Part shown: one piece after another, positions 18,831-28,900 of the stretch
How the letters are laid out: each line of letters starts with the position of its first letter
How positions within the stretch are numbered: position 1 is the first letter of the stretch
Assembly (NCBI GenBank): GCA_023091735.1
Contig: JALKBU010000477.1
Location: forward strand, 1 to 37,697
Origin: Trichomonas tenax
Lineage: Eukaryota > Parabasalia > Trichomonadida > Trichomonadidae
DNA length: 37,697 nucleotides
Reading direction: 5' to 3'
Translations under genes and position numbers: made by a program
The notes under the pieces: model-generated
What the model was told of the DNA's origin: nothing
The model's input: the letters and a program-made list of their open reading frames with translations, nothing else
Database searches by the model: none

Positions 18831-20165
18831 ATGAAAACTCAGGAGAAGTCAGCAAGACTTCCCAGACCGGCTTACTTAGATGCTCCAATGCCATTCGATC
18901 TTCCTCCGGATGAGGATTTATTCGCACGTAGAGAAGAAGAAAATCAAAAGAATCGAGAATACATGAAAGTATTATCGAAAAAGAGTCTGATTCAAAGATC
19001 ATCAATGGCGAAGTCCCCAATATATTCTGCAGGTATATCTATGACAAAATCAAGGAGAATGGTTTTCGAATCACAAAGTGATTTTAAGATCGCTCCTCCA
19101 GTTGCTGAGCATCAAAGAAAGGAACAGATGCATGATTTTGTTGAACAAAAAAGAGAAATTTTTTTAGCACAGCTTTTAATTGGTCGTAAAATGAAAGAAA
19201 TCGAAAGAATTTCTCAAGCAAGAAAGACAGAAAAGAAGAACATCGATGAAGAAGAAGGTAAAATTGCTGAAACATCGAACCAATACAAGATGTCTCGTAA
19301 CCAAATCGATGCAGAACTTACAAGAGGTAAAAAGTCTATGGAAGATGCAATCAAAAAGCGTACAGAAATCTTTAAAGAACTCAAAAAGAAGGATGCAAAT
19401 GTTACAATTATTCAGAGCGAAATATCTAAAAACCAAGAAATTTTGGAGTCCTATCATAATTATTATAATTTCTTGAAGAACCTTTGCCCCGCAAATTCTG
19501 ACCCAATCACATATTTCACCGATCCACAGCAAGTTATTATTGAATTAACAAAAGTTGAAATGGATAACTTGTTCTTGATTCAGCACTGCCACGAATTATC
19601 TGAAGAAGCAGAAAATGGTCTTCAGCAACTTAATTCCGAAATTTCCAAGACGGTCAATGAAATGAAAGCTATTGAGCGATCAATGGAAAATCTTCATGAA
19701 ATAGAAGAGTTCCAGCCTCCAATAGTCACAAGCAATAATCCAGCGCTTGATAAGACTGTTAAAGAATTAACCCAGTCAGTCAAGAAATGTTATGTTACTT
19801 GCTTTGGTGTTCATGCAGATATCAATCCTCTTACTATGTTAGAAAGAATAGAAAATCAATTAGAAGCGATGTACAATAGATGCGGAACAATAGACCAGAA
19901 GTTCTTAACAGATCAGATGCTTTTGCGTGAGAAGAAGCGTCGTGAAGAACAAAGAATTGAAGCAAACAAGAAGAAGCAAGAAGATATTGCTAGAAAAGCT
20001 GCTGCTGCTCTTGAGCGTGCCAAGAAGCCAATCAAAAAGAGAACAGGCCGTCCACTCAACGAGAGAACACTCCCTATCAAGGCTAGAAGGACGGTTGATG
20101 AGAAGCAAAAGCAAGAAGAAGAGAAAGCTGTTGATGATTTCTTATTTGGTGAAATATATTATTAA
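18831..20165 (+). CDS. CFAP100: CFAP100 (CCDC37/MIA1)-like axonemal coiled-coil protein
   Basis: 444 residues. The N-terminus carries PFDLPPDEDLFARREEE at about 22-38, resembling the N-terminal PF-LPPD-D-F-LREEE motif of CFAP100/CCDC37. A DUF4200-type coiled coil follows at about 95-210, opening with FVEQKREIFLAQLLIGRKMKEI. A second helical region runs to about 370, and the last 70 residues are Lys/Arg/Glu-rich. In Chlamydomonas CFAP100 (MIA1) and CFAP73 (MIA2) form the modifier of inner arms complex, which tunes inner-arm dynein. The relative CFAP73/CCDC42 shares DUF4200 but lacks the N-terminal motif, so CFAP100 is preferred. The stop overlaps a TAAA signal. Confidence 0.78.
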   Translation: MKTQEKSARLPRPAYLDAPMPFDLPPDEDLFARREEENQKNREYMKVLSKKSLIQRSSMAKSPIYSAGISMTKSRRMVFESQSDFKIAPPVAEHQRKEQMHDFVEQKREIFLAQLLIGRKMKEIERISQARKTEKKNIDEEEGKIAETSNQYKMSRNQIDAELTRGKKSMEDAIKKRTEIFKELKKKDANVTIIQSEISKNQEILESYHNYYNFLKNLCPANSDPITYFTDPQQVIIELTKVEMDNLFLIQHCHELSEEAENGLQQLNSEISKTVNEMKAIERSMENLHEIEEFQPPIVTSNNPALDKTVKELTQSVKKCYVTCFGVHADINPLTMLERIENQLEAMYNRCGTIDQKFLTDQMLLREKKRREEQRIEANKKKQEDIARKAAAALERAKKPIKKRTGRPLNERTLPIKARRTVDEKQKQEEEKAVDDFLFGEIYY

Positions 20166-20832
20166 ACATTGTTTTGTATTTTTTTTTAATCGATCTTGAT
20201 AATTAAAAAATTTTTTTCAAATGCTGAGATTAACGGCGATCAATAAGCATTATTTTGATTTGGCTGCTCTATTTTCAAGATCAAATTGTTTGTATTCATA
20301 GAGGAAAGCTTCATCATGAGCAACGAGATAGACATAAATCAATGAACTCGCAATTAGTTCTATTAAATACATTTGAATAAGATAGCACTTATGAATTTTG
20401 TTTTTTCATAAGCTAGGAATGAAATATACGATAACCCATTGATGATCCATTGTTGGAGGAATGATTATTAATCAAATTTCAAAAGATTTAATAATCAGAA
20501 CAAGATTTTTCATCAACATTCATGATGACCGATCAACTCACACACATGGATATCTAGCTTGCATCACCCTTTATATTCAAGCAAAAATCAAACAAAATTA
20601 ATTTCAGATTTCCAAAGATAGGTAATAAGACCTCGTGTTGAAGTTATGTGTAGTTCCTCAATAGGTACATTCAAAATAACACACAGAATAGCCCAACAAT
20701 GACGTTGGTGTATGGAAAAAAAATTGCTCATTACCAACGAAATTTTATATGAATTCTGTAATTTTTATTAAAACATGGTGAGAATGCGATAATAAACCAC
20801 GTGATAAAAGATCTCTCAAAAGAAGTTCAATG

Positions 20833-20861
20833 AAAAAGCAAAAAACGAGATTTTGCTTTTT
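20833..20861. repeat. Perfect small hairpin
   Basis: Arms AAAAAGCAAAA (20833-20843) and TTTTGCTTTTT (20851-20861) pair perfectly over 11 bp, separated by AACGAGA. It is A/T-rich and could arise by chance in this spacer. It lies about 215 bp upstream of the Myb gene. Confidence 0.35.
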
Positions 20862-21064
20862 GCCAACAGCATTGAAAATTCAAAAATTTTTGTATAATAT
20901 TATCTCAATTTTGAACAAAAAATCATCATATTAATTTTTTATCGTTCAAAACACACTGCCCATGTACAGAAAATCAAGATTATCGAAAAATTTCAGGTGG
21001 CAACTTAGTAACAAAATGCAATTTTTTTTCTTTCTCAGAAAAAATCATCCGAAGAAAAATCATT

Positions 21065-21072
21065 TCATTTTC
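21065..21072 (+). promoter_or_regulatory. Initiator (Inr) of the Myb gene
   Basis: TCATTTTC matches the trichomonad initiator TCA(+1)(C/T)(T/A). The predicted +1 A at 21067 is 10 bases before the ATG at 21077, within the very short leader usual in T. vaginalis. Confidence 0.55.
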
Positions 21073-21076
21073 TATA

Positions 21077-21850
21077 ATGAAAGCCACAACAAACGCACAT
21101 ATATTCAAAGAGCCTCTTGCTCCAACAAGGACGCGCTCTAGGAGTATCTGCCTTAGCATCAAAACACTCAAAGTCACTGACGATTCAGTCTTACTCGACT
21201 TATCTAAAATCATAGGTACCGAGAATGTTACTGCCACAAGTATCGTCAACGGAAGCTGGACACGCGAAGAGGACGAGAAGGTTATCGAGTGGGTTAAAGT
21301 TCATGACCCAACAAGCTGGACAAAGCTCTCCGAGACAATCCCAGGACGTATTGGCAAGCAGTGCCGCGAGAGATGGCACAACAGCTTGGACCCAAACCTC
21401 AGAAAGTCTTCTTGGACACCTGATGAGGATGAGATGATCATCTCAAAGCAGAAGGAACTTGGAAACAAGTGGGCTAAGATTACCGAATTTTTACCAGGTC
21501 ATACTGACAACTCTGTCAAGAACCGCTGGAATTCTGCATTAAAGCGCCGCCTTCTTCTTTATGATACTTCCAGCCCAGCTAAGTCCTCTGCTAAGGTAGA
21601 GTCCCCAGTGAAGCAAGAGGCCAAACCACAAGTTGCTGAAACAAAGGTTGAGATCGTTGGTTCAATTACCGACCTTTCAGCTATTCCAAATCTTCCGTTT
21701 GAGCCATTCGAGCCTCAGACAACAAACTTCAACTCCAAACAATACGAACCAAACTACGAAATGTCTTATGAAATTACTTACAACTATTCTCAGGAATATG
21801 TTGCTGACGATCTTTCCACTGATCTTTTCGGATTCGTTTTTGATCTCTAA
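21077..21850 (+). CDS. Two-repeat Myb (R2R3-type) transcription factor
   Basis: 257 residues. The first Myb repeat starts with [15 protein letters not shown] at about 59 and contains [23 protein letters not shown] with its regularly spaced tryptophans. The second starts with [15 protein letters not shown] at about 110 and contains [23 protein letters not shown]. The second repeat ends near residue 158. The DNA-contacting third helices ([20 protein letters not shown]) are intact. The remaining 100 residues are Pro/Ser/Asn/Tyr-rich and disordered, and could be an activation region. Trichomonads have a large Myb family that includes iron- and adhesin-gene regulators; which of these this is cannot be told. 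The gene is richer in G+C than its spacers, as the others are. Confidence 0.93.
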   Translation: MKATTNAHIFKEPLAPTRTRSRSICLSIKTLKVTDDSVLLDLSKIIGTENVTATSIVNGSWTREEDEKVIEWVKVHDPTSWTKLSETIPGRIGKQCRERWHNSLDPNLRKSSWTPDEDEMIISKQKELGNKWAKITEFLPGHTDNSVKNRWNSALKRRLLLYDTSSPAKSSAKVESPVKQEAKPQVAETKVEIVGSITDLSAIPNLPFEPFEPQTTNFNSKQYEPNYEMSYEITYNYSQEYVADDLSTDLFGFVFDL

Positions 21851-22397
21851 GCCTTTTCTTTATTAGGATCAATTCTCGGATCCATGGGTGCCGAATAAAC
21901 ACCCCACCGCCGCTGTTTTTTTTAATTTTAGATTTTTTTTTTCTGATTTGAGTGCAATAATCATGTTGCTGAAAATTCACACATTGATTCGAATTCTTAG
22001 AATACATCTTATTATTAAACAGTTTAGCAATGCTATGTGTAGGATGTGTCATTCTATTGCAGAGTTGTTAAGGATGCAATAAGATGCCTAAGAACAATGT
22101 TTAGGTTTTGTATTAAAAGGTGCCAAATCAATCACGAGTCTCATAATGTTCGAATTAAAAATTCGATGAGTCAAGCTCACGATAGCTTGCCATATAAGAA
22201 GGCGATATGTCACACAAATTGTATGACTTTAATTAAACTTTTGATTGGTTCGATTTTGAAAAGTAGGCATTTTCGGCTTTTATGACAAAAATATAGTCAG
22301 AGAACTGAAGCTAGATCACCCCACGAGGTTAAGGAAATATTATGATATCAGTCACTTTTGTGCATCACTTTTTATCGTAAAATTTGAAAGGTGTTAA
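21851..22397. other. Intergenic region with no gene seen
   Basis: 547 bp between the Myb gene and the flavoprotein gene. Short open frames on both strands have no domain. A T-rich stretch (about 21918-21952) follows the Myb stop. Initiator-like TCACTTTT sequences lie near the right end. Confidence 0.5.
22365..22373 (+). promoter_or_regulatory. Candidate initiator of the flavoprotein gene
   Basis: TCACTTTTT matches the TCA(C/T)T initiator; its A (22367) lies 31 bases before the ATG at 22398. A second TCACTTTT starts at 22352. Either could be the transcription start, and the duplicate makes the choice uncertain. Confidence 0.4.
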
Positions 22398-23534
22398 ATG
22401 AGTATTGTGTTCACTAAACCACAAATCAATGGCCTGATGTGCAAGAACAGGATCATGAGGTCCGCGACATATGAGGCCATGGCTGATGAGCACGGCTTTC
22501 CAACACCAAGGCTAACTCAGGTCTACAACGCTTTGGCACAAGGCGGCTGCGGATTGATCGTTTCTGGCGGTGTTTACACGGAAATGCAAGGAAGAACACA
22601 CAAGACACAGCTTGGTTTAATCAATGATCAGCAGCAGGACGCAATGGCAAAAATGATCGAATCTATTCACGAAAACAAAGGCCTTATCATGCTACAGCTC
22701 AACCACGGTGGTGCATCCACAAAGAAGGAGCATACAGGGGGACTTGTTCCTCTTGGTCCATCCAAGGTCTCGAAATACACAGAAGCTATGACAAAGGATG
22801 ACATCATGAGAACAATTGAGTGCTTCATTTCCACAGCGAAGCGCACATACGCTACAGGTGCTGATGGCATTCAGCTTCACGCTGCACACGGATATCTTCT
22901 TGGTGAGTTCATCTCTCCAATCTGGAACAAGAGAGAAGACCACTATGGTGGTTCTGTTGCTGGGAGATTCAGAATCGTCAAGGAGATCGTTGAAGGCATG
23001 AGATCTGCTCTTCCATCACCATTCGCTATCTCCATCAAGATGAATGGCCATGATATCGAGGAATGTGGTGTTACATTACAAAGCGCTATCGAAACAGCCA
23101 AATTAGCTGAGCTTTGTGGTGTTGACATGATCGAGATTTCAAGTGGTAGCGGTAGAAAGCCATACTCACTTCTTGGTGATACAGACTTCGAATACTGCTT
23201 CAAGGATCCAAAGAAGAGAGAGCAAATGAGAAAGAGATTCCATGATATTCATTTCAAGCCAATGTTCAACTTGGAATATGCTCGTGAAATCAAGAAGCAT
23301 GTTAAGATCCCAGTCGCTTGCGTTGGTGGCTTCAGAAAGCTTACTGAAATGGAAGAAGCCATCAAGTCTGGCGATTGTGACATTGTTTCACTCTCCAGAG
23401 CATTCATCCGTGAACCAAGCTTAGCCAACGATCTTAAGTTCGGAAAGATCAAGGAATGCTCCTGCATCTCTTGCAACAGATGCTTCTTCGCTGCTATGGC
23501 TGAGAAACCATGTAAGTGCCTGCATAAGTACTAA
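22398..23534 (+). CDS. Old Yellow Enzyme-family NADH:flavin oxidoreductase (FMN TIM barrel)
   Basis: 378 residues forming one complete FMN-binding TIM barrel. Diagnostic segments are NRIMRSATYEAMADEHG at about 17-33, MLQLNHGG near 99, the active-site block QLHAAHGYLLGEFISPIWN at about 158-176 with KREDHYGGS after it, and the phosphate-binding end IVSLSRAFIREP near 330. The C-terminus has a cysteine cluster CSCISCNRCF plus CKC, resembling the Fe-S ligand region of 2,4-dienoyl-CoA reductase-like members, but the second, NAD(P)-binding domain of those enzymes is absent. It probably reduces activated alkenes or similar electrophiles with NAD(P)H. The closest look is to bacterial enzymes, which suggests lateral transfer; this cannot be shown here. 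Confidence 0.9.
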   Translation: MSIVFTKPQINGLMCKNRIMRSATYEAMADEHGFPTPRLTQVYNALAQGGCGLIVSGGVYTEMQGRTHKTQLGLINDQQQDAMAKMIESIHENKGLIMLQLNHGGASTKKEHTGGLVPLGPSKVSKYTEAMTKDDIMRTIECFISTAKRTYATGADGIQLHAAHGYLLGEFISPIWNKREDHYGGSVAGRFRIVKEIVEGMRSALPSPFAISIKMNGHDIEECGVTLQSAIETAKLAELCGVDMIEISSGSGRKPYSLLGDTDFEYCFKDPKKREQMRKRFHDIHFKPMFNLEYAREIKKHVKIPVACVGGFRKLTEMEEAIKSGDCDIVSLSRAFIREPSLANDLKFGKIKECSCISCNRCFFAAMAEKPCKCLHKY

Positions 23535-23776
23535 TATATACTCATTTCCCTTAATCATTAAACATTTTATATAGATTCCAACATACAATTTGAGTTCTGG
23601 ATTGAAACAAAAATCAAAATATGGGAGTGTCTGTATTCTGGCATAATCACTTGATCTTGTTTATGCTAGATAAGGTATCAATGTCGGTACCTTTGTCAAT
23701 CACACCGGTCAATTTACCGTAAATTTTTTTCATAACTTTTTACCGGTAAGTAAAATAAACACGTTATAATTTTATT

Positions 23777-24213
23777 TTACATATCAAACTCATATCTGTG
23801 AGCAATCATTTGGGGATTGTAATGTACATCGTGTGGAGGATCCGAGTATGCAAGTGGAACCACAAACACACAGTTGGATAACTTTGATCCTAGCAATTTT
23901 ATGCCTGAGAGTGACCCATTTTCGCTAGTGATGACAAATATAAGCTTCACACATAGGAGGAACATTATTCATGTGTTAGGAGAGATAAAAGCATCTTTTG
24001 ATTTCTCTTTTCTCCAACTACGCATCAAAAACTCTTTAAGCTTTTCAACAATAATCTCAGAACAGTATAATTCTGATTGCAATGAATATAAACTGCCTAA
24101 TCGCAAATAATATTTTTTTGGATAATCGATTTGCCAAGAAAGGAGAACAAAACCTTGCAGGATCACGACGGCACCCCATAAGAGCACTGCAGCAATCGCC
24201 TAAAGGCTGGCAT
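23777..24213 (-). pseudogene. Broken gene for a small signal-anchored or membrane protein of unknown family
   Basis: On the minus strand an ATG at 24213 starts a basic segment (MPAFRR) in one frame. The neighbouring frame, open from 24199, continues with a strongly hydrophobic stretch (LLWGAVVILQGFVLLSW), as in a signal anchor, and about 55 mixed-composition residues. An in-frame TGA (23971-23969) then interrupts, and the same frame resumes for about 62 more residues to a stop at 23777. So one frameshift and one stop separate three pieces of what looks like a protein of about 145 residues. No family was recognised. An intron could be an alternative explanation, because CTAACACA, the core of the trichomonad 3' splice motif, lies exactly at the stop, but no GTAYGT donor was found. 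Confidence 0.35.
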
Positions 24214-24553
24214 AATTTTCAGAAGAAAGTATGACTCAATTACCTTATTACCCCTCAAATAGTGCTAAGGTTATTTTCCCTCAATCCAAACTTTGTCATC
24301 ACCTCATTGAGATGAGTAAAAATAATGCAAAAACGATCATCAAAATTCTGTTTAATGTTTGTTCACTTTTCTGAAAACAACCGCTATTTTACAACATGAA
24401 TATTATGGATAAATCTTGAATAGAAATTGATATAAAACATACAGCCAAATTTTACAACAGAATCAAATTGAGAGAATCGGACCCTTCTTATTCTAACAAA
24501 ATATTGTGAGAGTTATACTCAAAAAATTGAAATGTCGAAAATTTCTGTTCGTT

Positions 24554-24569
24554 TCATTTATAAATCATT
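24554..24569 (+). promoter_or_regulatory. Initiator pair before the ubiquitin-like gene
   Basis: TCATT occurs at 24554-24558 and again at 24565-24569, the second directly adjacent to the ATG at 24570. Both fit the trichomonad initiator, giving leaders of 14 or 3 bases. Confidence 0.45.
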
Positions 24570-25079
24570 ATGCTCTCTTTATACGTTCACGACTGCGATG
24601 GCAATTGCCATGAGATCCACGTCTCTCCTCATGACCCAATAAAGCGAATATGCTTAAATGGAAAGGATGGACAAAGGAGAAATGTCATTTTCGATAACCA
24701 CTTAATCGTTGGAGAATTTTCTTTCTCATTCTACGGTATTAAGAATGGCGACCATATCTACTTATTGCCAAACAGGCAACCAAAAGCTATCAACGTTAAT
24801 TCACCATTTTTGCAAGAAAGATTCAACGAAGCTCAAAAGAGATTCAACATAGCTCAAGGTTTCCATCCAGATAGTGATCATTCGCTCGTTTTGGAAAGTG
24901 TAAGACTAAAAGACCAGTATTTCAACAAGATCGAGTCAAACTTTTACTTAAATCGAGCAGTCATGACTCGCACTTTCGAAAATGAGCGTGTTGTGAGCCA
25001 AATTAAGGTTTCCAAGAAGCTCTGTGAAATCAAGAAACTTTCATCTCCTTCCACAACAGCACTTCCAAAGTTTTGGTAA
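24570..25079 (+). CDS. Small protein with an N-terminal ubiquitin-like fold
   Basis: 169 residues. The first 70 or so look like a beta-grasp domain: a first strand MLSLYVHDCDGNCHEIHV, a short helix region, then a region ending in YGIKNGDHIYLLPNRQP. This resembles the YGIxxGDxIxLxxR end of ubiquitin-like domains. No C-terminal diglycine is present. Residues 75-135 form one or two amphipathic helices (SPFLQERFNEAQKRFNIA), and the tail is basic and Ser/Thr-rich. It is therefore a ubiquitin-like-domain protein rather than a conjugated modifier. Function unknown. A fitting initiator sits at the start and codon use is like the neighbours, so it is probably a real gene. Confidence 0.72.
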   Translation: MLSLYVHDCDGNCHEIHVSPHDPIKRICLNGKDGQRRNVIFDNHLIVGEFSFSFYGIKNGDHIYLLPNRQPKAINVNSPFLQERFNEAQKRFNIAQGFHPDSDHSLVLESVRLKDQYFNKIESNFYLNRAVMTRTFENERVVSQIKVSKKLCEIKKLSSPSTTALPKFW

Positions 25080-25918
25080 TTGTATAGATTGCTTATTGTA
25101 TGTTTGTTTATTATGTTAATAAATTTACCATGTCATTGTTTTATTTAAATAATAATAATTTCTCCTTTGTTTTTTTATGAGTTGAATCCTATAACTGAAC
25201 AAAGAATTGTGACAATGGTCTGGATTTCGTTTGACATTTCTCATCATTTTGTACCTGTAATGGTGACAAACCTCATTGGATTATTTCAGATGCAATGAAC
25301 TGCCTCCAAACGAAAGGATTCATTGTAGAGTATATCTGTATGGCCTCTGCACGGCTCCTGACTCTATATTCGATTACAATTTTTCATAAGTTTATCCTTT
25401 CTCTTTTTCTCTTGAACAATGAATAACATATGGCATATATTTTATAACGCCAAGAGATGAGTTATTAAAAAGCATTATGATTCTGATTTATTAATTTCTT
25501 TCTTCTGATTTTGGGCGTAACTGACACTGTAAACCATGCAAATGTAGCTGAGCTAGAGTTTGTCAAAAACACGATTCTTCAGATTAATGACACATTACAG
25601 GCATGACTATGAATCGACAAAATCACTTTCACGCATGTGCCTTATGAATGTGTGGTACTTAAAGGCGTTTTTTTATGCACTTGATTTTGCCTGATGCAAA
25701 AAAACTATGGACAAACGTTATAGTGGTGGAATTATTTCAAGGAATATTACTTTAATCAAAGTGTAATCAACGATTTTGAATTATTTGATCAAATCTGATT
25801 TGAATGCCAGTAAGATTCTTTAAATAATGAAGGACTTTTGGTCCAGCCATGGATACTGTTGATTTTCTAAATATAAATATTTATAAATAACAATAATATA
25901 CGAATATACAGACTGAAA
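25080..25918. other. Convergent intergenic region with no gene seen
   Basis: 839 bp between the 3' ends of the ubiquitin-like gene and ATR. The part at about 25180-25370 is slightly richer in G+C, with short open stretches on both strands but stops throughout; it might be a relic. No tRNA or repeat was recognised. Confidence 0.45.
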
Positions 25919-28900
25919 TTAAACATAAGGAAGCCAACCAACCCACATTTTGGCAAGATTCATTGGATTCATAGCATCCTTGTTCATGAACAGCACTGCG
26001 AAGTTTGTGTTAATGACAGAGTTCCTGTCATCAGTTTGGAGGGAAATCCTCCTTTCGATTTCATCAAGAAGAAGTGCTGGATTTGTCCATGTCATGTCAA
26101 TGAGTGGATCATAGACAAAGCTATGTAAGATATTGAGTAGAGACCTTCTTTTCGCTTGGAGAGCTTCGTGAACAATAACACATGACTGTGAGAAAGTTCC
26201 ATCAACGCCTGTGACACCAAAACCATCTCTTATGCAATTTGTTAACCTGTAACTGACCGTTTCGGGAACTGATTCCCTCTTCTTGCATGCATCAAATATT
26301 GAGTCAAAATCTATGTGGACAACAGCACCGTTCTTACAATTTATTAAAATATTTTCCAAATGTCTATCGCCTAATCCAAGAATTCTTCCAATCATCGAAT
26401 ACGCAGCTGTTGATTTGATATATGAAAGTTGAGCATGGAACCATTGCGCTGGATTTGGAAATGTCTTACAATAGAATGAGTGCGTCTGGTGTGGGATCTG
26501 TTTACTACAATTAATTATTAGATTGACCTTTGATTGCTCATTTCTGTCAAACCACATTCTTTGTTGAGATTCATAATATTGTAATGCTCTCGAATCAAGT
26601 ATCCTCTTAAATGTTGTTGTGTCCTGCACCCATTCCATTAGTGATGCTTGTTCAGAGAGGCAAATAACAGCATATGTTGTTAATGAGAAGCTTCTTTGTT
26701 TGCATTTGTTATCGCGCATAAAAACAGAGTTAATGAAAGTTAGCAGGTCAATAACTCTCATGTCTTTCCTCATATCTTTATCCATTTTTAGAATGAAATT
26801 AAGTCTTTTTCCATCTGTTGATAAGAATTTTATTTTCATTGGATGCACGGCTGAATCCAAAACTTCGAATTCATCACAAAGCTGCATAATAAAAGGCAAA
26901 TCGATTGACTTAGAATTGAAGCAATAGGTGATGGGGAGCATAAGACTTGTACCTGTAAGTGAATTTTGGCATTTCTTGAATTCTGGAACGAGTGAAGAAG
27001 TATCTGATTTAACATTATGAACTTTTGATGTTTCTTGTGCCAAATTCTTCAATGCCAGTGTTCCATTCAAATACTCTCTACCGACATCACAATTGAATAT
27101 ATCCATTACAGAAGGATCTGGTTTTTCTCTTTCTTGATTAATCAAATATGATAGAAACCAGTAAACTTGGTGGTTGTAGCGATGAGTGGATGTTTTTATC
27201 AATTGCAACCAAGCTGGTTGAAAATGCTTTGAGATTTTGAATCTTGATATAATAGAAACAATTGAAGATGATAAAAGATATGGCGAAATTTGGCTGATAT
27301 AACACCAGAATATATCAAACATCGAGAGCATTATTAAAGATGCATATTGGTATAGTTTTGTATTTTTTCTGACCTGAAAAAGCTCTAATTTTCCAAAAAT
27401 AATATTTCCGATATCAAAAAACAAATAGAAGACTCTTGGAAGAACCTCTTTTCCTAATGATTCTTTGTTTTTCATGGCTAAAAAGTAGTTTTCAAGCGCC
27501 ATACAGATATTGTTTCTGAAGTTTAAGAGTTCTGTTGACGTATTGGATGCAACTTCGTTGAATTTTTCATTTAATCTTGATTTGCTCTGTTCCATGTTGC
27601 TAATTCCATCTAACTTTGCCATTACTAAATCATCGCACAGCCTTGCTAATCTGTAATAAATGGATGAACCTTTTGCATGTTTTTTGGAGGCTTTCTTATA
27701 TTGTTGCATGATCTGATTTAAGTCTGTGATTTGAGATAAATGCATTGCTTGCCCTTGCAAGCTTTGGAACTGAACAATAAGCTCAGTGTCATGAATATCA
27801 TTCATGAACTTTCTGAAATCATTGATTGTTGAATGAGCCATTTTATAATCACCAAGAGCTAAATATAATTTAGCTTGTTCAATCACAAACTTACAGTTGA
27901 CCTCAGGGATATGGCGAGAAGATAAAATAAATCCTTTTTCACAGTAAAAATGAGCTTTCATGAACAAGTCATTTTTTCGACATATTTTTGCAAGCTCAAT
28001 GAATAGGTCTGACTTATAAATGACTTTTTCAGAAGAACCTCTCTTTACGATGTCAGCTGTCAGGCACCTAATACATGTTGCTATTTCTGATATATCGGTA
28101 CAGACAGAAGAACTGAACATCCAATTTGATGTATCATCATCGTCTTTAGAGTTAACATATGAATTATAAAGATCTTCAACAATTCTAAATCTCCATGTTA
28201 TTGATGCAATGGTATCTGGAGATCTTGCAGCTGAATCTTGTAGCAAACATGATAAAGATTTTCTAATGTGCTCTATTTCCGATACAAAGAGAGATTCTTC
28301 TTGTTTTTGGAAATAACTGATCGCTCTAACAAGGCTTATTTCAAAACCATCAATGAACTTTTGTCTTGATAATGTTTGCATCATTTCCCAACTTTGCATT
28401 CTTAAGGCAATACCAGACATAATGTTACACAATTCAACATTTTGCATGTCACTTCTGTATAAATTGAATGAATCACTTAATGCACGAGAAAAGTTGCCTG
28501 ATTCTGTCATTAGCTTTAATGCTGTCAATTTCTCTTGAATTGTTGAATTTGAATCTAATATAACAGATTCAGGTGTCACATTTTTGTGAACTTTTTCTCT
28601 GATATAATTCAATCCATCATTATCATCAATTTCAGAATAGATATCTTCACATGCGTCAAGAGGCCAGTCTTGAATAATATGGATATATCTCAGAGCTATT
28701 TCATACTTTTGACATCTTATTGCTGCACTTGCTACCAATTTATTATCAACATTAATTTGAATATCACCAAATCCACTGCCAATATTGATTCCAAGTTCAC
28801 AAAGCTGCCTGTAGATTGACATGATGAAGTAAGTCATTTCAATATAATCCAGTGATGCAGAGTTTTGGAATATATCAGTAATTAGTGTCTTTAACTCTGA

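Larger units (their letters stand above)
20166..21076. other. Intergenic region with no gene seen
   Basis: 911 bp of A/T-rich sequence with many stops in all frames. The only clear structure is a perfect 11-bp stem with a 7-base loop at 20833-20861. A typical initiator precedes the Myb gene at the right end. Confidence 0.5.
23535..24569. other. Spacer holding a broken minus-strand gene
   Basis: About 1.03 kb between two plus-strand genes. The segment 23680-23760 has several short ACCGGT/TACCGG/TACCGT motifs. 23777-24213 reads as a disrupted minus-strand gene (listed separately). The remainder, 24214-24550, is A/T-rich with stops in all frames. Confidence 0.45.
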
